A program made the position numbers and the translations under genes. The notes under the pieces are model-generated. The model made no database searches. It saw nothing but the letters and a program-made list of their open reading frames with translations, and was not told the origin of the DNA. Shown piece after piece: positions 1 to 11,000 of a stretch of 64,000 bases of DNA (position 1 is the first letter of the stretch; the number at the start of each line of letters is the position of its first letter). The stretch lies in contig NZ_CP068230.1 of assembly GCF_009183365.2 (NCBI RefSeq), forward strand, positions 631,001-695,000. Direction: 5' to 3'. Origin of the DNA: Shewanella algae. Lineage in GTDB: Bacteria; Pseudomonadota; Gammaproteobacteria; Enterobacterales; Shewanellaceae.

Positions 1-571
1 CGGCGGTCAGGTCGGCAGTGAAACTGGTGTACTCGTGGATCTTCTGTTCAAACTTGGCCGCGGTTCGTAGGATCACATCTTTCTCGGCCACAGGATCCGG
101 CGCCGCGTCAGTTTCTATCGGCATGTTGTATCGGTAACCAGGGCCGACTTCGAGACTCAACTTGGTACGGCGGGTGCTGATGGCATCGAAACCATAACCG
201 CTGGAAACCGTGTAGATCTCTGTGTAGGAACCGAACTTGTCCCAGATGAATTCACCGCGGCCAAAGATATAGCCGCCGTTGAGTTTGTAGTTGGACTGCA
301 GCTGCAGATCGTATTTTTCGGCAGTGGTTTTTTCAGAGTCAGAGGCGAAATAGGCCTTGAGGGTTCCTTCCTGCTTGGCGTTTTCCGTGTCGTAAACCAA
401 CTTGGTACGACCGTTGAAACTGCTTGAGTCTGTGTTACCTGTGTTGAGCTGAAAGCCGGCCTCAATCTCAGCGGTGAAGTCGCTTGGAGGCTCGCGATAA
501 TCCGGAGGCACCAAGGCCCACGCCGAAGTCGGTAGCGCAAACAATAACGCCAATACAGAGGATCTTGTCAT
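1..571 (-). CDS. DUF481 family outer-membrane protein (5' part, runs off window)
   Basis: Reading the minus strand from the ATG at 571 gives 190 open codons that run off the left edge, so the C-terminus is missing. The first ~19 residues (MTRSSVLALLFALPTSAWA) form a Sec signal peptide. After it come alternating beta-strand-like segments rich in Tyr, Lys, Asp and Thr, including GFQLNTGNTDSSSFNGRTKL, followed by repeated strands with aromatic residues. This is the pattern of DUF481 (YdiY-type) proteins, which are predicted outer-membrane beta-barrels with a salt- or acid-stress association in some bacteria. The true function is unknown. It is divergent from the rpsF operon, with a ~200-bp intergenic region between. 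The family call rests on overall pattern only. Confidence 0.8.
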   Translation of the reverse strand, partial: MTRSSVLALLFALPTSAWALVPPDYREPPSDFTAEIEAGFQLNTGNTDSSSFNGRTKLVYDTENAKQEGTLKAYFASDSEKTTAEKYDLQLQSNYKLNGGYIFGRGEFIWDKFGSYTEIYTVSSGYGFDAISTRRTKLSLEVGPGYRYNMPIETDAAPDPVAEKDVILRTAAKFEQKIHEYTSFTADLTA

Positions 572-652
572 TATTCTTATGTCTTTTGCTGTGACTGCCA
601 TAAATTTAGCGTCACATAATACCTGCTCATGGGGCCGAGGCAAAGTTATTGC

Positions 653-681
653 TTGAGTTTACCGCGGCCTTTATGTACTAT
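653..681 (+). promoter_or_regulatory. Sigma-70 promoter of the rpsF operon
   Basis: TTGAGT (653-658) and TACTAT (676-681) are separated by 17 bp and followed by a GC-rich discriminator (TTCGCGCC). Such a discriminator is typical of growth-rate and stringently controlled ribosomal promoters. It lies about 95 bp upstream of rpsF. Identified by eye, with no transcription-start evidence. Confidence 0.5.
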
Positions 682-776
682 TTCGCGCCTAATTCAGTCA
701 CATTAATTTTCGTTCCTTGCCTCAATTTGGTCTGACTGAGCCAACAACGAGGCTAGATAACCGTAAGGAGCACTAA

Positions 777-1178
777 ATGCGTCATTACGAAATCGTATTT
801 ATGGTTCACCCTGATCAGAGTGAACAAGTACCAGGTATGATTGAGCGCTACACAGGTGTTATCACCGAAGCTGGCGGTCAAATCCATCGTTTGGAAGACT
901 GGGGTCGTCGCCAACTGGCTTACCCAATCCAGGATCTGCACAAGGCTCACTATGTTCTGATGAACGTTGAGACCACTGCAGAGTCTGTTGAAGAGCTGGA
1001 AACTGCTTTCCGTTTCAACGACGCCGTTCTGCGTAGCCTGGTGATGCGCACTAAAGCTGCCATCACTGAAGCATCTCCAATGGCCAAAGCTAAAGACGAG
1101 CGCGATTCACGTCGCAGCGCCGTTAGCGAAAAAGCCGCTGAAGAAACCCAAGAAAACGCTGAAGCAAGCGCTGAGTAA
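777..1178 (+). CDS. rpsF: 30S ribosomal protein S6
   Basis: This 133-residue protein begins [18 protein letters not shown], the classic S6 N-terminus, and ends in an acidic Glu/Ala-rich tail. In other gammaproteobacteria this tail is the substrate region for RimK glutamylation (family knowledge). S6 binds S18 on the platform of the small subunit, and S18 is encoded two genes downstream. The ATG is preceded by AAGGAG with good spacing. It is the first gene of rpsF-priB-rpsR-rplI, a conserved order that links ribosomal proteins with a primosome protein. Confidence 0.98.
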   Translation: MRHYEIVFMVHPDQSEQVPGMIERYTGVITEAGGQIHRLEDWGRRQLAYPIQDLHKAHYVLMNVETTAESVEELETAFRFNDAVLRSLVMRTKAAITEASPMAKAKDERDSRRSAVSEKAAEETQENAEASAE

Positions 1179-1186
1179 GTTTTTCT

Positions 1187-1731
<545 letters not shown>

Positions 1732-1761
1732 TCGGCACTGTTCTAGCTAGAGGAATTGATA

Positions 1762-2214
1762 ATGAACGTTATTCTGCTTGATAAAATCGCAAACCTGGGC
1801 AACCTGGGTGACCAGGTATCAGTTAAGGCCGGTTACGCTCGTAACTACCTGCTGCCAAAAGGCAAAGCTGTTGTTGCCAACGCTGAGAACGTAAAAGTTT
1901 TCGAAGCTCGTCGTGCTGAGCTGGAAGCCAAGCTGGCTGCCGACCTGGCCGCTGCCACTGCTCGTGCAGAGCAGATCTCTGCTCTGGAAGCGGTTGTTAT
2001 CGCTTCTAAAGCCGGTGACGAAGGCAAGCTGTTCGGTTCTATCGGTACCCGTGACATCGCTGACGCAGTAACTGCTGCCGGCGTTGAACTGGCCAAAGCC
2101 GAAGTACGTCTGCCACTGGGCGCTCTGCGCACTACTGGTGACTTCGAAGTTGAAGTTCAGCTGCACACTGAAGTAAAAGCGGTAGTTAAAGTAACTGTTG
2201 TTGCTGAAGCTTAA
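1762..2214 (+). CDS. rplI: 50S ribosomal protein L9
   Basis: This 150-residue protein starts [19 protein letters not shown], the invariant L9 N-terminal domain, followed by a long charged connecting helix and a small C-terminal domain. L9 anchors at the L1-stalk base on 23S rRNA and affects frame maintenance. An in-frame TTG lies six bases upstream, but the AGAGGA ribosome binding site (1749-1754) is best spaced for the ATG at 1762. It is the last gene of the operon and is followed directly by a strong intrinsic terminator. Confidence 0.97.
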   Translation: MNVILLDKIANLGNLGDQVSVKAGYARNYLLPKGKAVVANAENVKVFEARRAELEAKLAADLAAATARAEQISALEAVVIASKAGDEGKLFGSIGTRDIADAVTAAGVELAKAEVRLPLGALRTTGDFEVEVQLHTEVKAVVKVTVVAEA

Positions 2215-2230
2215 TCCCGGCTTTTACTAG

Positions 2231-2260
2231 AAAAACACCGCCTTCGGGCGGTGTTTTTTT
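2231..2260 (+). terminator. Rho-independent terminator of the rpsF-rplI operon
   Basis: An ACACCGCC stem with a TTCG tetraloop and its complement is flanked by an A-run and followed by seven T residues, 16 bases after the rplI stop codon. The A-run and T-run make it potentially bidirectional. Confidence 0.93.
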
Positions 2261-2408
2261 ATGCCTGTTTGCTGGCCGGGGCCGACGGTTTTTCCCCTTT
2301 CTTCTTCGCCTGCTAATGCCAAACTTAAGCACACTGTCACTTACCCACAGTTACTGTGGCTATCTCAGGCAGAATCGCTGCTGACTGGATTGCTTATTAC
2401 TACAGAGA

Positions 2409-2436
2409 CAAAACACCCGCCGGGGCGGGTGTTTTC
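2409..2436 (-). terminator. Rho-independent terminator of the S46 peptidase gene
   Basis: AAAACACCCGCC pairs with GGCGGGTGTTTT (2410-2435) across a minimal loop, with an A-run and a T-run on either side. It lies 25 bases beyond the stop codon of the minus-strand peptidase gene. The 150 bases between this hairpin and the rplI terminator show no convincing gene. Confidence 0.85.
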
Positions 2437-2460
2437 TGGGTTATTGCAGATTAGTGGCTA

Positions 2461-4662
2461 TCAGTTGCGCACCAGTTCCAGCTCTTTGAGCAGGTTGTCG
2501 GCATGATCCACTTCATCCATCATCCACAGAATGTAGCGGATATCCACGTGCACGGCGCGGGTGATGGTGGGGTTGAAGTACCAATCTTTGGTGATGGCTT
2601 CATAGGTGGAGTCAAAGTTGAGGCCAACCAGCTCGCCCTTGCCGTTAAACACGGGGGAGCCTGAATTGCCTCCTGTGGTATCCACGCTGGAGAGAAAGTT
2701 AACCGGTACAGAGTTGAACTCGGCCGGGTTATCCAGGCAGGAGAACAGGCGGCACAACCAGCTGCGAGGATCCTGATACAAGTGCTGCACCTTATGCTCG
2801 CCCAGTCGTCCCTGCTTGATGGCATCCAGCAGCTTCTGCGGTGCATTGTAGGGCTCGACACCTGTGTGCTTGGCGACTATCCCTTCCAGCTTGGTAAAGG
2901 GTTGCTTGTAGAGCGCATCACGGGACTGATAGCCATCGACCATACCATAGCTGATCCTTAAGGTGCCGTTGGCATCCGGATAGACAGGCTTACCCATGGC
3001 CTTGTTATAGGCAATGATCGCCTTCATGTAGGCGGGGCGGGCGATGGACAGCTTACCGGCCAGTTCCTTGCCGGCTTTTTCCTGCGCCATATTGGTGTCG
3101 TACAGGGCCACAGCCATGCGAATGAAGGGATCGCTGCTGCTCTCAAAGGCTTCCGGCTTGGCCTGCATCCAGTCGAGGCGTTTCTCTTGGTCGGTCAGCT
3201 CGGTCAGGGCATACATGCCTTCGAGCTTGTCGCCCAGGCTGATACCTTGCTCGGGTGTCAGCAACTGATCCATCACGGCGACCCGGTTATCCTGCGCCAG
3301 GTAGGCGTCGATATCCATCTGCCACAGTGTCTTGTCGACGCTGATATCGAAGCTGGAGTCAAGTCGCTTGAGATGGGCGGCGAACATCTTCATGTCACGC
3401 TCTTGATAACCCGCTTCGCGCTCGGCATCCGGCTTTTGGTTTTCTTGGGCCAGGCGATAAAGCTGCTTGGCGGCGCTGAGCAAGGCACTGGATTGAGCAT
3501 TGTCAAAATAGTAGCTCTGCTGATACTTGTGCTGTTGCTCGGCCAGCAGTTGTTCGAGCTCACTCAGTTGTGCCGTCAGCGGCTGTGCGTCTTTATCTTT
3601 GGCCAGCCAGTCGCGGAAGGCATTTTCCTCGACCTGCTTGATAGCGGCAATATCTGTGGCGTGGAAGCCATCCAACAAGCCGTTGAGTTTTTTCATCCGG
3701 TTGGCCATGCCAGCCAGAGTCCCGGCATACTTGATGGCGATATCCTTGTCGGAAGCGCCCATGCCCTCAATGGTGTCGATTCTGGCCTGATAGCGGGCGG
3801 CTTGAGTCGGGTAGAGCCAGTCGCTGGCGAATCTCAACTCTGAGGTCAGGCGGTAGCGGCTGGTTGAACCCGGGTAACCGGCCACAAACACGCCGTCACC
3901 GGCCTTAACGCCATCGGCATTGACCTTGAGGAAGCTCTTGGGCTGATAAGGCACGTTATCCTCGGCATAGGCCGCAGGCTTGCCATCCTTGCCGACATAG
4001 GCCCTGAGGAAGGTAAAGTCGCCGCTGTGGCGAGGGTATTCATAGTTATCTATGTCGCCACCGTAACCGCCAACACTCTCGGGTGGCGCATAAACCAGGC
4101 GCACATCGCGAATAATCAGCTGTTTGATCAGGTAGTATTCAAGTCCATTATGGAAACTACGTACTGAGCAACGGTAGTTGTCGTCGGCTTCACACTCTTT
4201 GACCAGCGCCTTGCTGTTGGCCTGGATGGCTTCATAACGCGCCAGTGGCTCGGTCGGCAGATTGGCCGTTATCTTATCTGTGACATCTGTGACCGCTTCG
4301 GTGACATAGAGGCGCTCGTTGGGGCCGGCCGAAGGCTCCAGGCGTTGTTCTTTGGCCAAAAAGCCGTCGGCCAGATAGTTGTGTTCTTTGGTGCTGTTGT
4401 ATTGAATACCCCGATAGGCACAGTGATGGTTGGTGACAACCAATCCTTGGGGTGAGACGAAACTGGCGGTACAATAGCCGAGGCCCACCACGGCGTTCAT
4501 GGGATACTTTCCGAGATCGGCCAGTTGCTCTGCCGGGATGGCGATGCCGCGCTCACTGAGCTTGTCGGCAATAGAGGGCATTTGGTAAGGTTGCCACTGC
4601 CCTTCATCGGCTATGGCGAGGCCAGAGGTCAGCGCCAAGGCTGCAGCCAATGCATTGCGCAT
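2461..4662 (-). CDS. S46 family dipeptidyl-peptidase (DPP7/DPP11 type), secreted
   Basis: This protein of ~733 residues is a chymotrypsin-fold S46 serine peptidase that removes dipeptides from the N-terminus of oligopeptides in the periplasm. A signal peptide (MRNALAAALALTSGLAIA) is followed by the catalytic-His region TNHHCAY (about residue 80). The nucleophile motif TGGNSGSPV lies about 68 residues from the C-terminus (about Ser667). Full family length suggests an intact enzyme. The residue 18 positions after the catalytic Ser, a known DPP7/DPP11 specificity position, is Ser. Two in-frame ATGs exist, at 4668 and 4662. AAGGA directly abuts the first but is six bases from the second, so 4662 is preferred. 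It is monocistronic and divergent from dnaB. Confidence 0.93.
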   Translation of the reverse strand: MRNALAAALALTSGLAIADEGQWQPYQMPSIADKLSERGIAIPAEQLADLGKYPMNAVVGLGYCTASFVSPQGLVVTNHHCAYRGIQYNSTKEHNYLADGFLAKEQRLEPSAGPNERLYVTEAVTDVTDKITANLPTEPLARYEAIQANSKALVKECEADDNYRCSVRSFHNGLEYYLIKQLIIRDVRLVYAPPESVGGYGGDIDNYEYPRHSGDFTFLRAYVGKDGKPAAYAEDNVPYQPKSFLKVNADGVKAGDGVFVAGYPGSTSRYRLTSELRFASDWLYPTQAARYQARIDTIEGMGASDKDIAIKYAGTLAGMANRMKKLNGLLDGFHATDIAAIKQVEENAFRDWLAKDKDAQPLTAQLSELEQLLAEQQHKYQQSYYFDNAQSSALLSAAKQLYRLAQENQKPDAEREAGYQERDMKMFAAHLKRLDSSFDISVDKTLWQMDIDAYLAQDNRVAVMDQLLTPEQGISLGDKLEGMYALTELTDQEKRLDWMQAKPEAFESSSDPFIRMAVALYDTNMAQEKAGKELAGKLSIARPAYMKAIIAYNKAMGKPVYPDANGTLRISYGMVDGYQSRDALYKQPFTKLEGIVAKHTGVEPYNAPQKLLDAIKQGRLGEHKVQHLYQDPRSWLCRLFSCLDNPAEFNSVPVNFLSSVDTTGGNSGSPVFNGKGELVGLNFDSTYEAITKDWYFNPTITRAVHVDIRYILWMMDEVDHADNLLKELELVRN

Positions 4663-4792
4663 GTTCATTCCTTATTTATTGTTAGTGTCCGTTTGGATAT
4701 GAAAAACAGGTTATTGTAGGTGTAAAATTCCTGTTCTGATTGAACCGGGTTTTATATCACATTTTGCCTGATTGTTGGAGAGTTGGAGATTT

Positions 4793-6199
4793 ATGCAACA
4801 GCAAGGTGCCTTTAAGGCCAAAGACAAGCGAAGAGACGTCCAGGTTGACGCGCTCAAGCTGCCCCCCCATTCCATTGAGGCGGAACAATCCGTGCTCGGG
4901 GGACTAATGCTGGATGCAGAGGCTTGGGACAAGGTGTCCGAGGCCGTGGTCAGAGAAGACTTTTACTCCCGTTCCCACAGGCTGATTTTCGGTGCCATGC
5001 AAAAGCTGGTAGAAAATGGCCAACCCATAGATTTGATTACGGTTTCAGAACAACTGGAACTGACTGATGAGCTGGAAGATGCCGGTGGTTTTACCTATCT
5101 GGGTGAGATCGCCAAGAACACCCCCAGCGCCGGTAACATTCTTTCCTACGCCGAAATCGTGCGTGAGCGTGCCGTGGTGCGGGAGATGATCCGGGTAGCA
5201 CATGAGATTGCCGATGCCGGTTACAACCCTGAGGGGCGGGACTCAGGCGCCTTGCTGGACTTGGCCGAAACTAAGGTGTTCAAGATAGCCGAGCAGCGCG
5301 CCAACGCCAACGAGGGCCCGGAGGGGATCAAGACCATCCTCGAAAAAACCGTCGACAAGATTGAGCAGCTGTACAACAACCCGCACAACGGTGTGACCGG
5401 TGTATCCAGCGGCTTCTCCGATCTGGATAAGATGACTGCAGGTTTCCAGTCCGGTGACCTGATCATTGTCGCGGCCCGTCCTTCCATGGGTAAGACCACC
5501 TTTGCGATGAACCTGTGTGAATACGCGGCGCTCAATGAAAACAAGCCAGTGCTTATTTTCAGTCTCGAGATGCCCTCGGAACAGATCATGATGCGTATGC
5601 TGGCGTCGCTTGGCCGGGTAGATCAGACCAAGATACGTACCGGCCAGTTGGATGATGATGATTGGGCGCGGGTGTCCTCTACCATGGGGATCATGCTCGA
5701 GCAGGGCAAGATGTATATCGATGACAGCTCGGGCCTGACGCCGACCGAAGTGCGCAGCAGGGCCAGGCGTATCGCCCGGGAATACGGCGGTCTGTCTATG
5801 ATCATGGTCGACTACCTGCAGTTGATGCAGGTGCCGGCGCTGGCCGATAACCGGACCCTGGAAATTGCTGAAATCTCCCGCTCGCTCAAGGCCCTGGCCA
5901 AGGAGCTGGAGATCCCGGTGATCGCCCTGTCACAGCTGAACCGCTCATTGGAGCAAAGGGCCGATAAACGCCCGGTAAACTCTGACTTGCGTGAATCCGG
6001 CTCTATCGAGCAGGATGCGGACCTTATCATGTTTATTTATCGTGACGAGGTGTATAACGACGATTCGCCCGATAAAGGCACGGCAGAGATCATCATAGGT
6101 AAGCAACGTAACGGCCCCATCGGCCGGGTCAGGCTGACTTTCCAGGGGATGTTCTCCCGTTTTGACAATTACGCCGGTCCGCAATTTGAAGAGGACTAA
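4793..6199 (+). CDS. dnaB: Replicative DNA helicase DnaB
   Basis: This 468-residue hexameric helicase unwinds DNA 5'-3' at the replication fork and recruits primase. The N-terminal DnaB domain (about 25-125) begins LPPHSIEAEQSVLGGLML. The RecA-like domain has Walker A RPSMGKTTFAMN (about 229-240), a Walker B around MIMVDYLQLM, and SQLNRSLEQR and GSIEQDADLIMFIYR further on. The ATG at 4793 follows a GGAG and gives the usual length. An in-frame TTG at 4772 would add only seven residues without family support. No intein is present. alr follows at 68 bases. Confidence 0.98.
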   Translation: MQQQGAFKAKDKRRDVQVDALKLPPHSIEAEQSVLGGLMLDAEAWDKVSEAVVREDFYSRSHRLIFGAMQKLVENGQPIDLITVSEQLELTDELEDAGGFTYLGEIAKNTPSAGNILSYAEIVRERAVVREMIRVAHEIADAGYNPEGRDSGALLDLAETKVFKIAEQRANANEGPEGIKTILEKTVDKIEQLYNNPHNGVTGVSSGFSDLDKMTAGFQSGDLIIVAARPSMGKTTFAMNLCEYAALNENKPVLIFSLEMPSEQIMMRMLASLGRVDQTKIRTGQLDDDDWARVSSTMGIMLEQGKMYIDDSSGLTPTEVRSRARRIAREYGGLSMIMVDYLQLMQVPALADNRTLEIAEISRSLKALAKELEIPVIALSQLNRSLEQRADKRPVNSDLRESGSIEQDADLIMFIYRDEVYNDDSPDKGTAEIIIGKQRNGPIGRVRLTFQGMFSRFDNYAGPQFEED

Positions 6200-6267
6200 A
6201 CCTCTGCGGACGGTTTTCCCGGCGCGGCCAGAGAGCGCGCCATCCAATCCAAGATTGAAGGTAAGCT

Positions 6268-7344
6268 TTGAAACCCTTTCCCAGAGCAGAGATTAGCAGC
6301 CGGGCGCTGCAACATAATCTGGCCAGGCTGCGTGAGATCGCGCCCGCCAGCAAAGTTATTGCTGTCGTCAAGGCCAACGGCTATGGCCACGGCTCACTGA
6401 ACGTGGCCAAGAGCCTGAGCAGTGCTGACGGCTTCGGTCTGGCGCGGCTCGAAGAAGCGTTGGAGCTCAGGGCCGGTGGCGTAACGGCCAAGCTGTTGTT
6501 GCTAGAAGGTTTTTTTCGCAGCACTGAGTTGCCTCTACTGGTTAAGCATGACATAGACACTGTGGTGCATCATGAGTCGCAGTTGCAGATGCTGGAGCAA
6601 GCCAAGCTGGATAAGCCGGTAACTGTGTGGCTCAAGGTCGACAGCGGCATGCACAGATTGGGTTTTCGCAGCGACGAGTTTAGCGAAGTGTATCAGCGGC
6701 TGCTGGATTGCCCGCAAGTGGCCAAGCCCATCAATCTGATGACCCATTTCGCCTGCGCCGATGAGCCGGACAATGACTATACCCGCAAGCAGTTGGAGCA
6801 TTTCAACCAGCTCACCGCCGGGTTGGATGGCGACCGCAGTCTGGCCAACTCGGCCGGTGCCCTCTATTGGCCCAGCAGCCAGCAAAACTGGATTCGCCCG
6901 GGTATCGCCCTCTATGGGGTGTCGCCTGTGGTCGGTGACCGAGGCGCCAACCACGACCTGCAACCGGCCATGAGTCTGGTGTCACAACTGATAGCCGTGC
7001 GCGAGCACAAGGCCGGGGAGAGCGTGGGCTACGGGAGTTTTTGGCGCTCATCAAGGGATACCCGCCTCGGCGTGGTGGCCATAGGTTATGGTGATGGTTA
7101 TCCTCGCAATGCCCCCGAGGGCACGCCTGTGCTGATCAATGGTCGCCGGGTGCCTGTGGTTGGCAGGGTGTCCATGGATATGCTGACTGTGGATCTGGGG
7201 CCGGATGCCCGGGATGCGGTCGGTGATGATGCCCTCTTGTGGGGGCCGGCGTTACCAGTGGAAGAGGTAGCGGCTCATATCGAAACCGTGGCCTATGAAC
7301 TGGTGACCAAGCTAACTCCCAGAGTGGCCGTCTGCCTCGATTGA
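6268..7344 (+). CDS. alr: Alanine racemase
   Basis: This 358-residue PLP enzyme converts L-alanine to D-alanine for peptidoglycan. The PLP lysine is K35 in [10 protein letters not shown]. The catalytic tyrosine lies in the ESVGYGSFW region, and [14 protein letters not shown] and [11 protein letters not shown] are conserved C-terminal motifs. The start codon is TTG at 6268, with AAGG six bases upstream. No in-frame ATG exists near the start of the conserved domain, so TTG is favoured. The dnaB-alr order is common in Gammaproteobacteria. Confidence 0.97.
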   Translation: MKPFPRAEISSRALQHNLARLREIAPASKVIAVVKANGYGHGSLNVAKSLSSADGFGLARLEEALELRAGGVTAKLLLLEGFFRSTELPLLVKHDIDTVVHHESQLQMLEQAKLDKPVTVWLKVDSGMHRLGFRSDEFSEVYQRLLDCPQVAKPINLMTHFACADEPDNDYTRKQLEHFNQLTAGLDGDRSLANSAGALYWPSSQQNWIRPGIALYGVSPVVGDRGANHDLQPAMSLVSQLIAVREHKAGESVGYGSFWRSSRDTRLGVVAIGYGDGYPRNAPEGTPVLINGRRVPVVGRVSMDMLTVDLGPDARDAVGDDALLWGPALPVEEVAAHIETVAYELVTKLTPRVAVCLD

Positions 7345-7374
7345 ATGAGTCATGCCATTGAGTTGGCAAACACT

Positions 7375-7398
7375 AAAGGGCGCCTCGGCGCCCTTTGT
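7375..7398. terminator. Bidirectional terminator between alr and cheX
   Basis: AAAGGGCGC pairs with GCGCCCTTT around a CTCG loop. It lies between the convergent alr and cheX stop codons and can serve both genes. Confidence 0.8.
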
Positions 7399-7400
7399 CA

Positions 7401-7868
7401 TTATTGATTCTCGAAACAGATCTCTATGTAGGCCGAGCCCTTGGGAGCGACAAAAGGCATGATGATCTTCTTGCCCTGAGCCTGATGGGAAATCTTATGG
7501 CCTATGCCGGAAACCACCACAGGGGTGGCCATTTCAAACTCATAGCCTTTGTCCGACAGCAGGTTCTTGGCGCCGCCGGTCACCATGTTGGTGATCTCCC
7601 CTACCAGATCTGTCACTTCTTCATTGATATTGCCGGGATTTTCTCCCAGCATATTTTGCATTATCTCCAGGATCAGCCCTTGCTCAAAGGTGATCGACAG
7701 CGATCCTTTAGTCTGTGGCCCCACCATACCGATAAGCCCGGAGACATCGCCCTTGGCCAGGTTGTCTGTCTTGAGTCTGGGCTTGCCCGGGGTCAACTGC
7801 ATGTTGGCCATGGTGGAAACCACATTGAGAAGTGACTGAAGAAAGGGATTGATAAAAGTGACATTCAT
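7401..7868 (-). CDS. cheX: CheX-like chemotaxis phosphatase
   Basis: This 155-residue protein of the CheC/CheX/FliY class dephosphorylates CheY-P. The hallmark Glu-x2-Asn of the active helix is visible as EITNMVTGGAKNLL (E91, N94). A single active site of this type is typical of CheX rather than CheC. There are no other chemotaxis genes beside it, so it is an orphan copy, as seen in other marine Gammaproteobacteria. The ATG is at 7868 and is preceded by AGAGGAAC. Biochemical role is inferred from the family. Confidence 0.9.
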   Translation of the reverse strand: MNVTFINPFLQSLLNVVSTMANMQLTPGKPRLKTDNLAKGDVSGLIGMVGPQTKGSLSITFEQGLILEIMQNMLGENPGNINEEVTDLVGEITNMVTGGAKNLLSDKGYEFEMATPVVVSGIGHKISHQAQGKKIIMPFVAPKGSAYIEICFENQ

Positions 7869-8007
7869 GCCGGATTTGTTCCTCTTGCTGCCTAGGGAAG
7901 TGCAGATAGCGTAAGGCTAATCCATAAGCGGTTTCACTCCCGCCCACTGGATCACACTCTTATTAGCTTAGAACAATGGCTTGGGCTCTGTGGCGATTTC
8001 TTGCCCG

Positions 8008-8041
8008 GAAAAACTGTGCCCGGCATAAAAACCGGGCACAG
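8008..8041 (-). terminator. Rho-independent terminator of ttrBCA
   Basis: On the minus strand, CTGTGCCCGG pairs with CCGGGCACAG (8014-8041) and is followed by TTTTT. It lies just beyond the ttrA stop codon. Confidence 0.82.
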
Positions 8042-8049
8042 AGCGAGCT

Positions 8050-11000
8050 TCAGGAGACTTTTTCGATTTTCGCCGGTAGCCCCTGGCGGGCCGAAGCGCC
8101 GCTGGCCCAATCCACCAGAGGGTAGGAACCCGAACGGCTGGGATCCAGCACAGCGAGATCGTTGAGGTTAACCCCGGCGCGGATCAGCGGATTGGCAGCA
8201 ACCTGCTTGCCATCTATGCTGAATGCCCGCGCGCCGAGCTCCTTGTGACCAAAGCCGTGTTCAATGGCGATGCACTCCGGGTGCACGCCGGCGACGCATT
8301 CCACCAGTGCCAGCACACTGCCGTTGGGGGTGCTGATTTTCACTGTATCCCCCGTGGCTATCCCCAATCTTTGGGCCGTGTCTTTATTGATCCGCACCGG
8401 ATTATTGGGGTGCACTTGCCTGAGCCTGTCAGAGCCGATACTCATGGAGCTCATGGTGTGCGACTTGTAGCTCGACAGCAACATGGGCCAGGACTGGCGG
8501 TCGAAGGCTTGCCTGAGTTCTGTGCCATCGGCCAGACGTTGACCATAGCTGCGCGGACAGCCACTGAGAAACTCGCCGCTCTGGGAGTGACGGCGACTGC
8601 CCACCTGAGGGTTCCATAACATCATCGGCTTGGGCCAGACCTTGGCGGGGTTGCCTTCGGCGTCCCTGGCCTTGTTCATTGATTCGAAACGGCCACCGCG
8701 GGCATAGAGATAAGCGACTCTCGATGCTTCCTCTTCGCCGAGACGGGCCTTGAGTTCGGGAATGATCCTGGCAACCCCGGACCAATAGAGATCTTCCTTG
8801 CCGATGGCGGGGACTTTCTCTCCCAACCAGGCGACGTTAGCGGCGCCGTAGAGAGAAAAGTCGGCGGCGCGGGTCAGCGGGTGGCGTGTGCCATCATGGG
8901 CCTGCACAGCGTTTTCACCGAAGCCGGGCAGGGCCAGCGCCATGGCAACCCGGGTAAGAAAGCTTTCCATACACACGGGATCGCCATCCACTGTGTGTTC
9001 CACCCTGGGTTTGACTATCGGCCAGCGGCCGGTGGCTATCTTGGTCATGGTGCCCTGCCAGGCCGAGGTCCAGCCCCAGGACTCATAGGTGAGGGTATCC
9101 GGCACTATATAGTCGGACAGTGCTGTGGTTTCGTTGATAAAGCTGTCGATACTGATAAACAGCGGCAGCACCTTGGGGTCTTTGAGTTTTTCGCCTATGG
9201 CGGCGCCGAGCCCGGCCTGGCCATAGACAGGGTTGCCCATATGGTTGATCCAGGCCTTGAGCGAATAGGGGTAACCGTTGACCGCCGCGGTTAGATGCTC
9301 GCTCAGCATGGGCGCCGAGATCGGGAACCAGGGTTCCCTGGCCGGGTAGGGGGACTCGCCGGCCTGCTGCTTGCGCTTGTATTCCGAGCTTTTTTCATAG
9401 GGAAAACGGGAGCGTGACAGGAATACTCCCTTAGGCTGTACCATGCCGTCAAACTCGGCCAGATTGTAGCGTGGGCCTTTGCCGAAGGGGGGGAAAGTAC
9501 CGCCCTTGGCCAGCGCGCCGCCCTTTTGGTTGATATTGCCTATCATGGCGTTGAGCATCATGATGGCCCAGGCGGTATAGAAGCCATCACTGCTCATGGT
9601 GCCGCCGTGGCTGATCACCGCCGCCTTGCTGCCATGGCTGGTGAACTTGTTGGCCAGGGCCTCAATCTCATCGACCGGCACATCGCATTCGGCGCTGTAT
9701 CGCGCCAACGTCTTGAGCCGGGCCGATTCGGCCAGCAGGCTGAAACTGCTCTTGCAGGCCAGGCTCTGGCCATTTTGTCCTGTGAGTCTGCGGTCCACTT
9801 CGAGCTGCGCCTTGGGGCAGGCTTCGGCGGCCATGGGTTCACCGCTGACAGCGTCCAGCACCAGCAAGGGGTCTTCATCACCGAAGGGCTTGCCGCTGAA
9901 GGTCAAACCCAATTCGCTGGCGTGCAGATATTGGCCGTATCTCGGATGCGCCTGGTCTGAATGCACCAGGAAACCGGCATTACTGAAACCGCGGAAACCG
10001 GCTGTTTTAGCGGCCTTGGCATTGGGAGCACTGAGAAACTCGGCGCTGTAGCGCTGATTGTCGATGATCCAGCGCAACATGGCCATCGCCAGCGAGGCGT
10101 CTGTGGCCGGGCGGATCGGCAACCAGACATTGTCCGGCGCCGACGCTAGGTTGGAGGTGTTGGGCAGCATGGGCGAAACCACAACATAGCAGAAGTTGCG
10201 GTTGTTGACCCTGGCATTGGCCATTTGCCGTGCCTGGCGCTTGAAGGGGTTGCCGGACTGCTGCGGTGAAGTGCCGATGAACAGCAGAAACTCGGCATGA
10301 TCCCAGTCCGGTTTCAAGTGGGCGTACTTTTTCAGATCGTCCAGCAAGGCGCCGGCACCGGCCCGATAGCTGAAGCCACAGTAAGAGCCATGGTTGGCAA
10401 AGTTACGGGTGCCGAAGCTGTTGAAAGTAAATCGTTTTATCAAGGTGTCCCGCCCTTCATCCGAGGCGTTGCTGACCAACAGCTGATTGGCCTTGGGGCC
10501 GTATTCAGGGTTGGCGGGATCCAATGGCGTATTGAGATCGCGAATCGCCCTGAGTCCATCCACATGGCCTTCACCAAACAGATCGCCGCCTTCGACAACC
10601 TCCTTGAGCAACTGCTCGAAGGCTATGCTCTGCCACTGGCCCGAACCTCTTGGGCCGACCCGTTTCAGGCAGCGTGTTACCCGATAGGGGCTGTCCAATA
10701 ACTCCAGCATGGCGTTGCCGCGGGCGCAGGCGGTGGAACGCCCGGCAAGCCCCTGCTCCTGCCAGGCGCTGGTGGACACCAGGGCATCGCGCACCGGGGT
10801 GTCAAAGTCCAGGTGTTCACGGGCCGACAGCGGATGATAAGGATTACCACTGATACGGATAATGCTGTCGGTTTCATTATCGATACGGGCTCGTACCCCG
10901 CACTTGGTCCAGCAGCCGAAACACATGGTGTTGGCCAGACGCTGGTTGTCATTGGCGCTCAGTTGGCCACTATTCAGGTCAACCCTGAGCTCAGGTGCCA

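Noticed and set aside
2261..2506. Plus-strand ORF of 81 codons between two terminators
   Set aside because: It starts at the T-run of one terminator, spans the other and enters the antisense of the peptidase gene. No ribosome binding site is visible.
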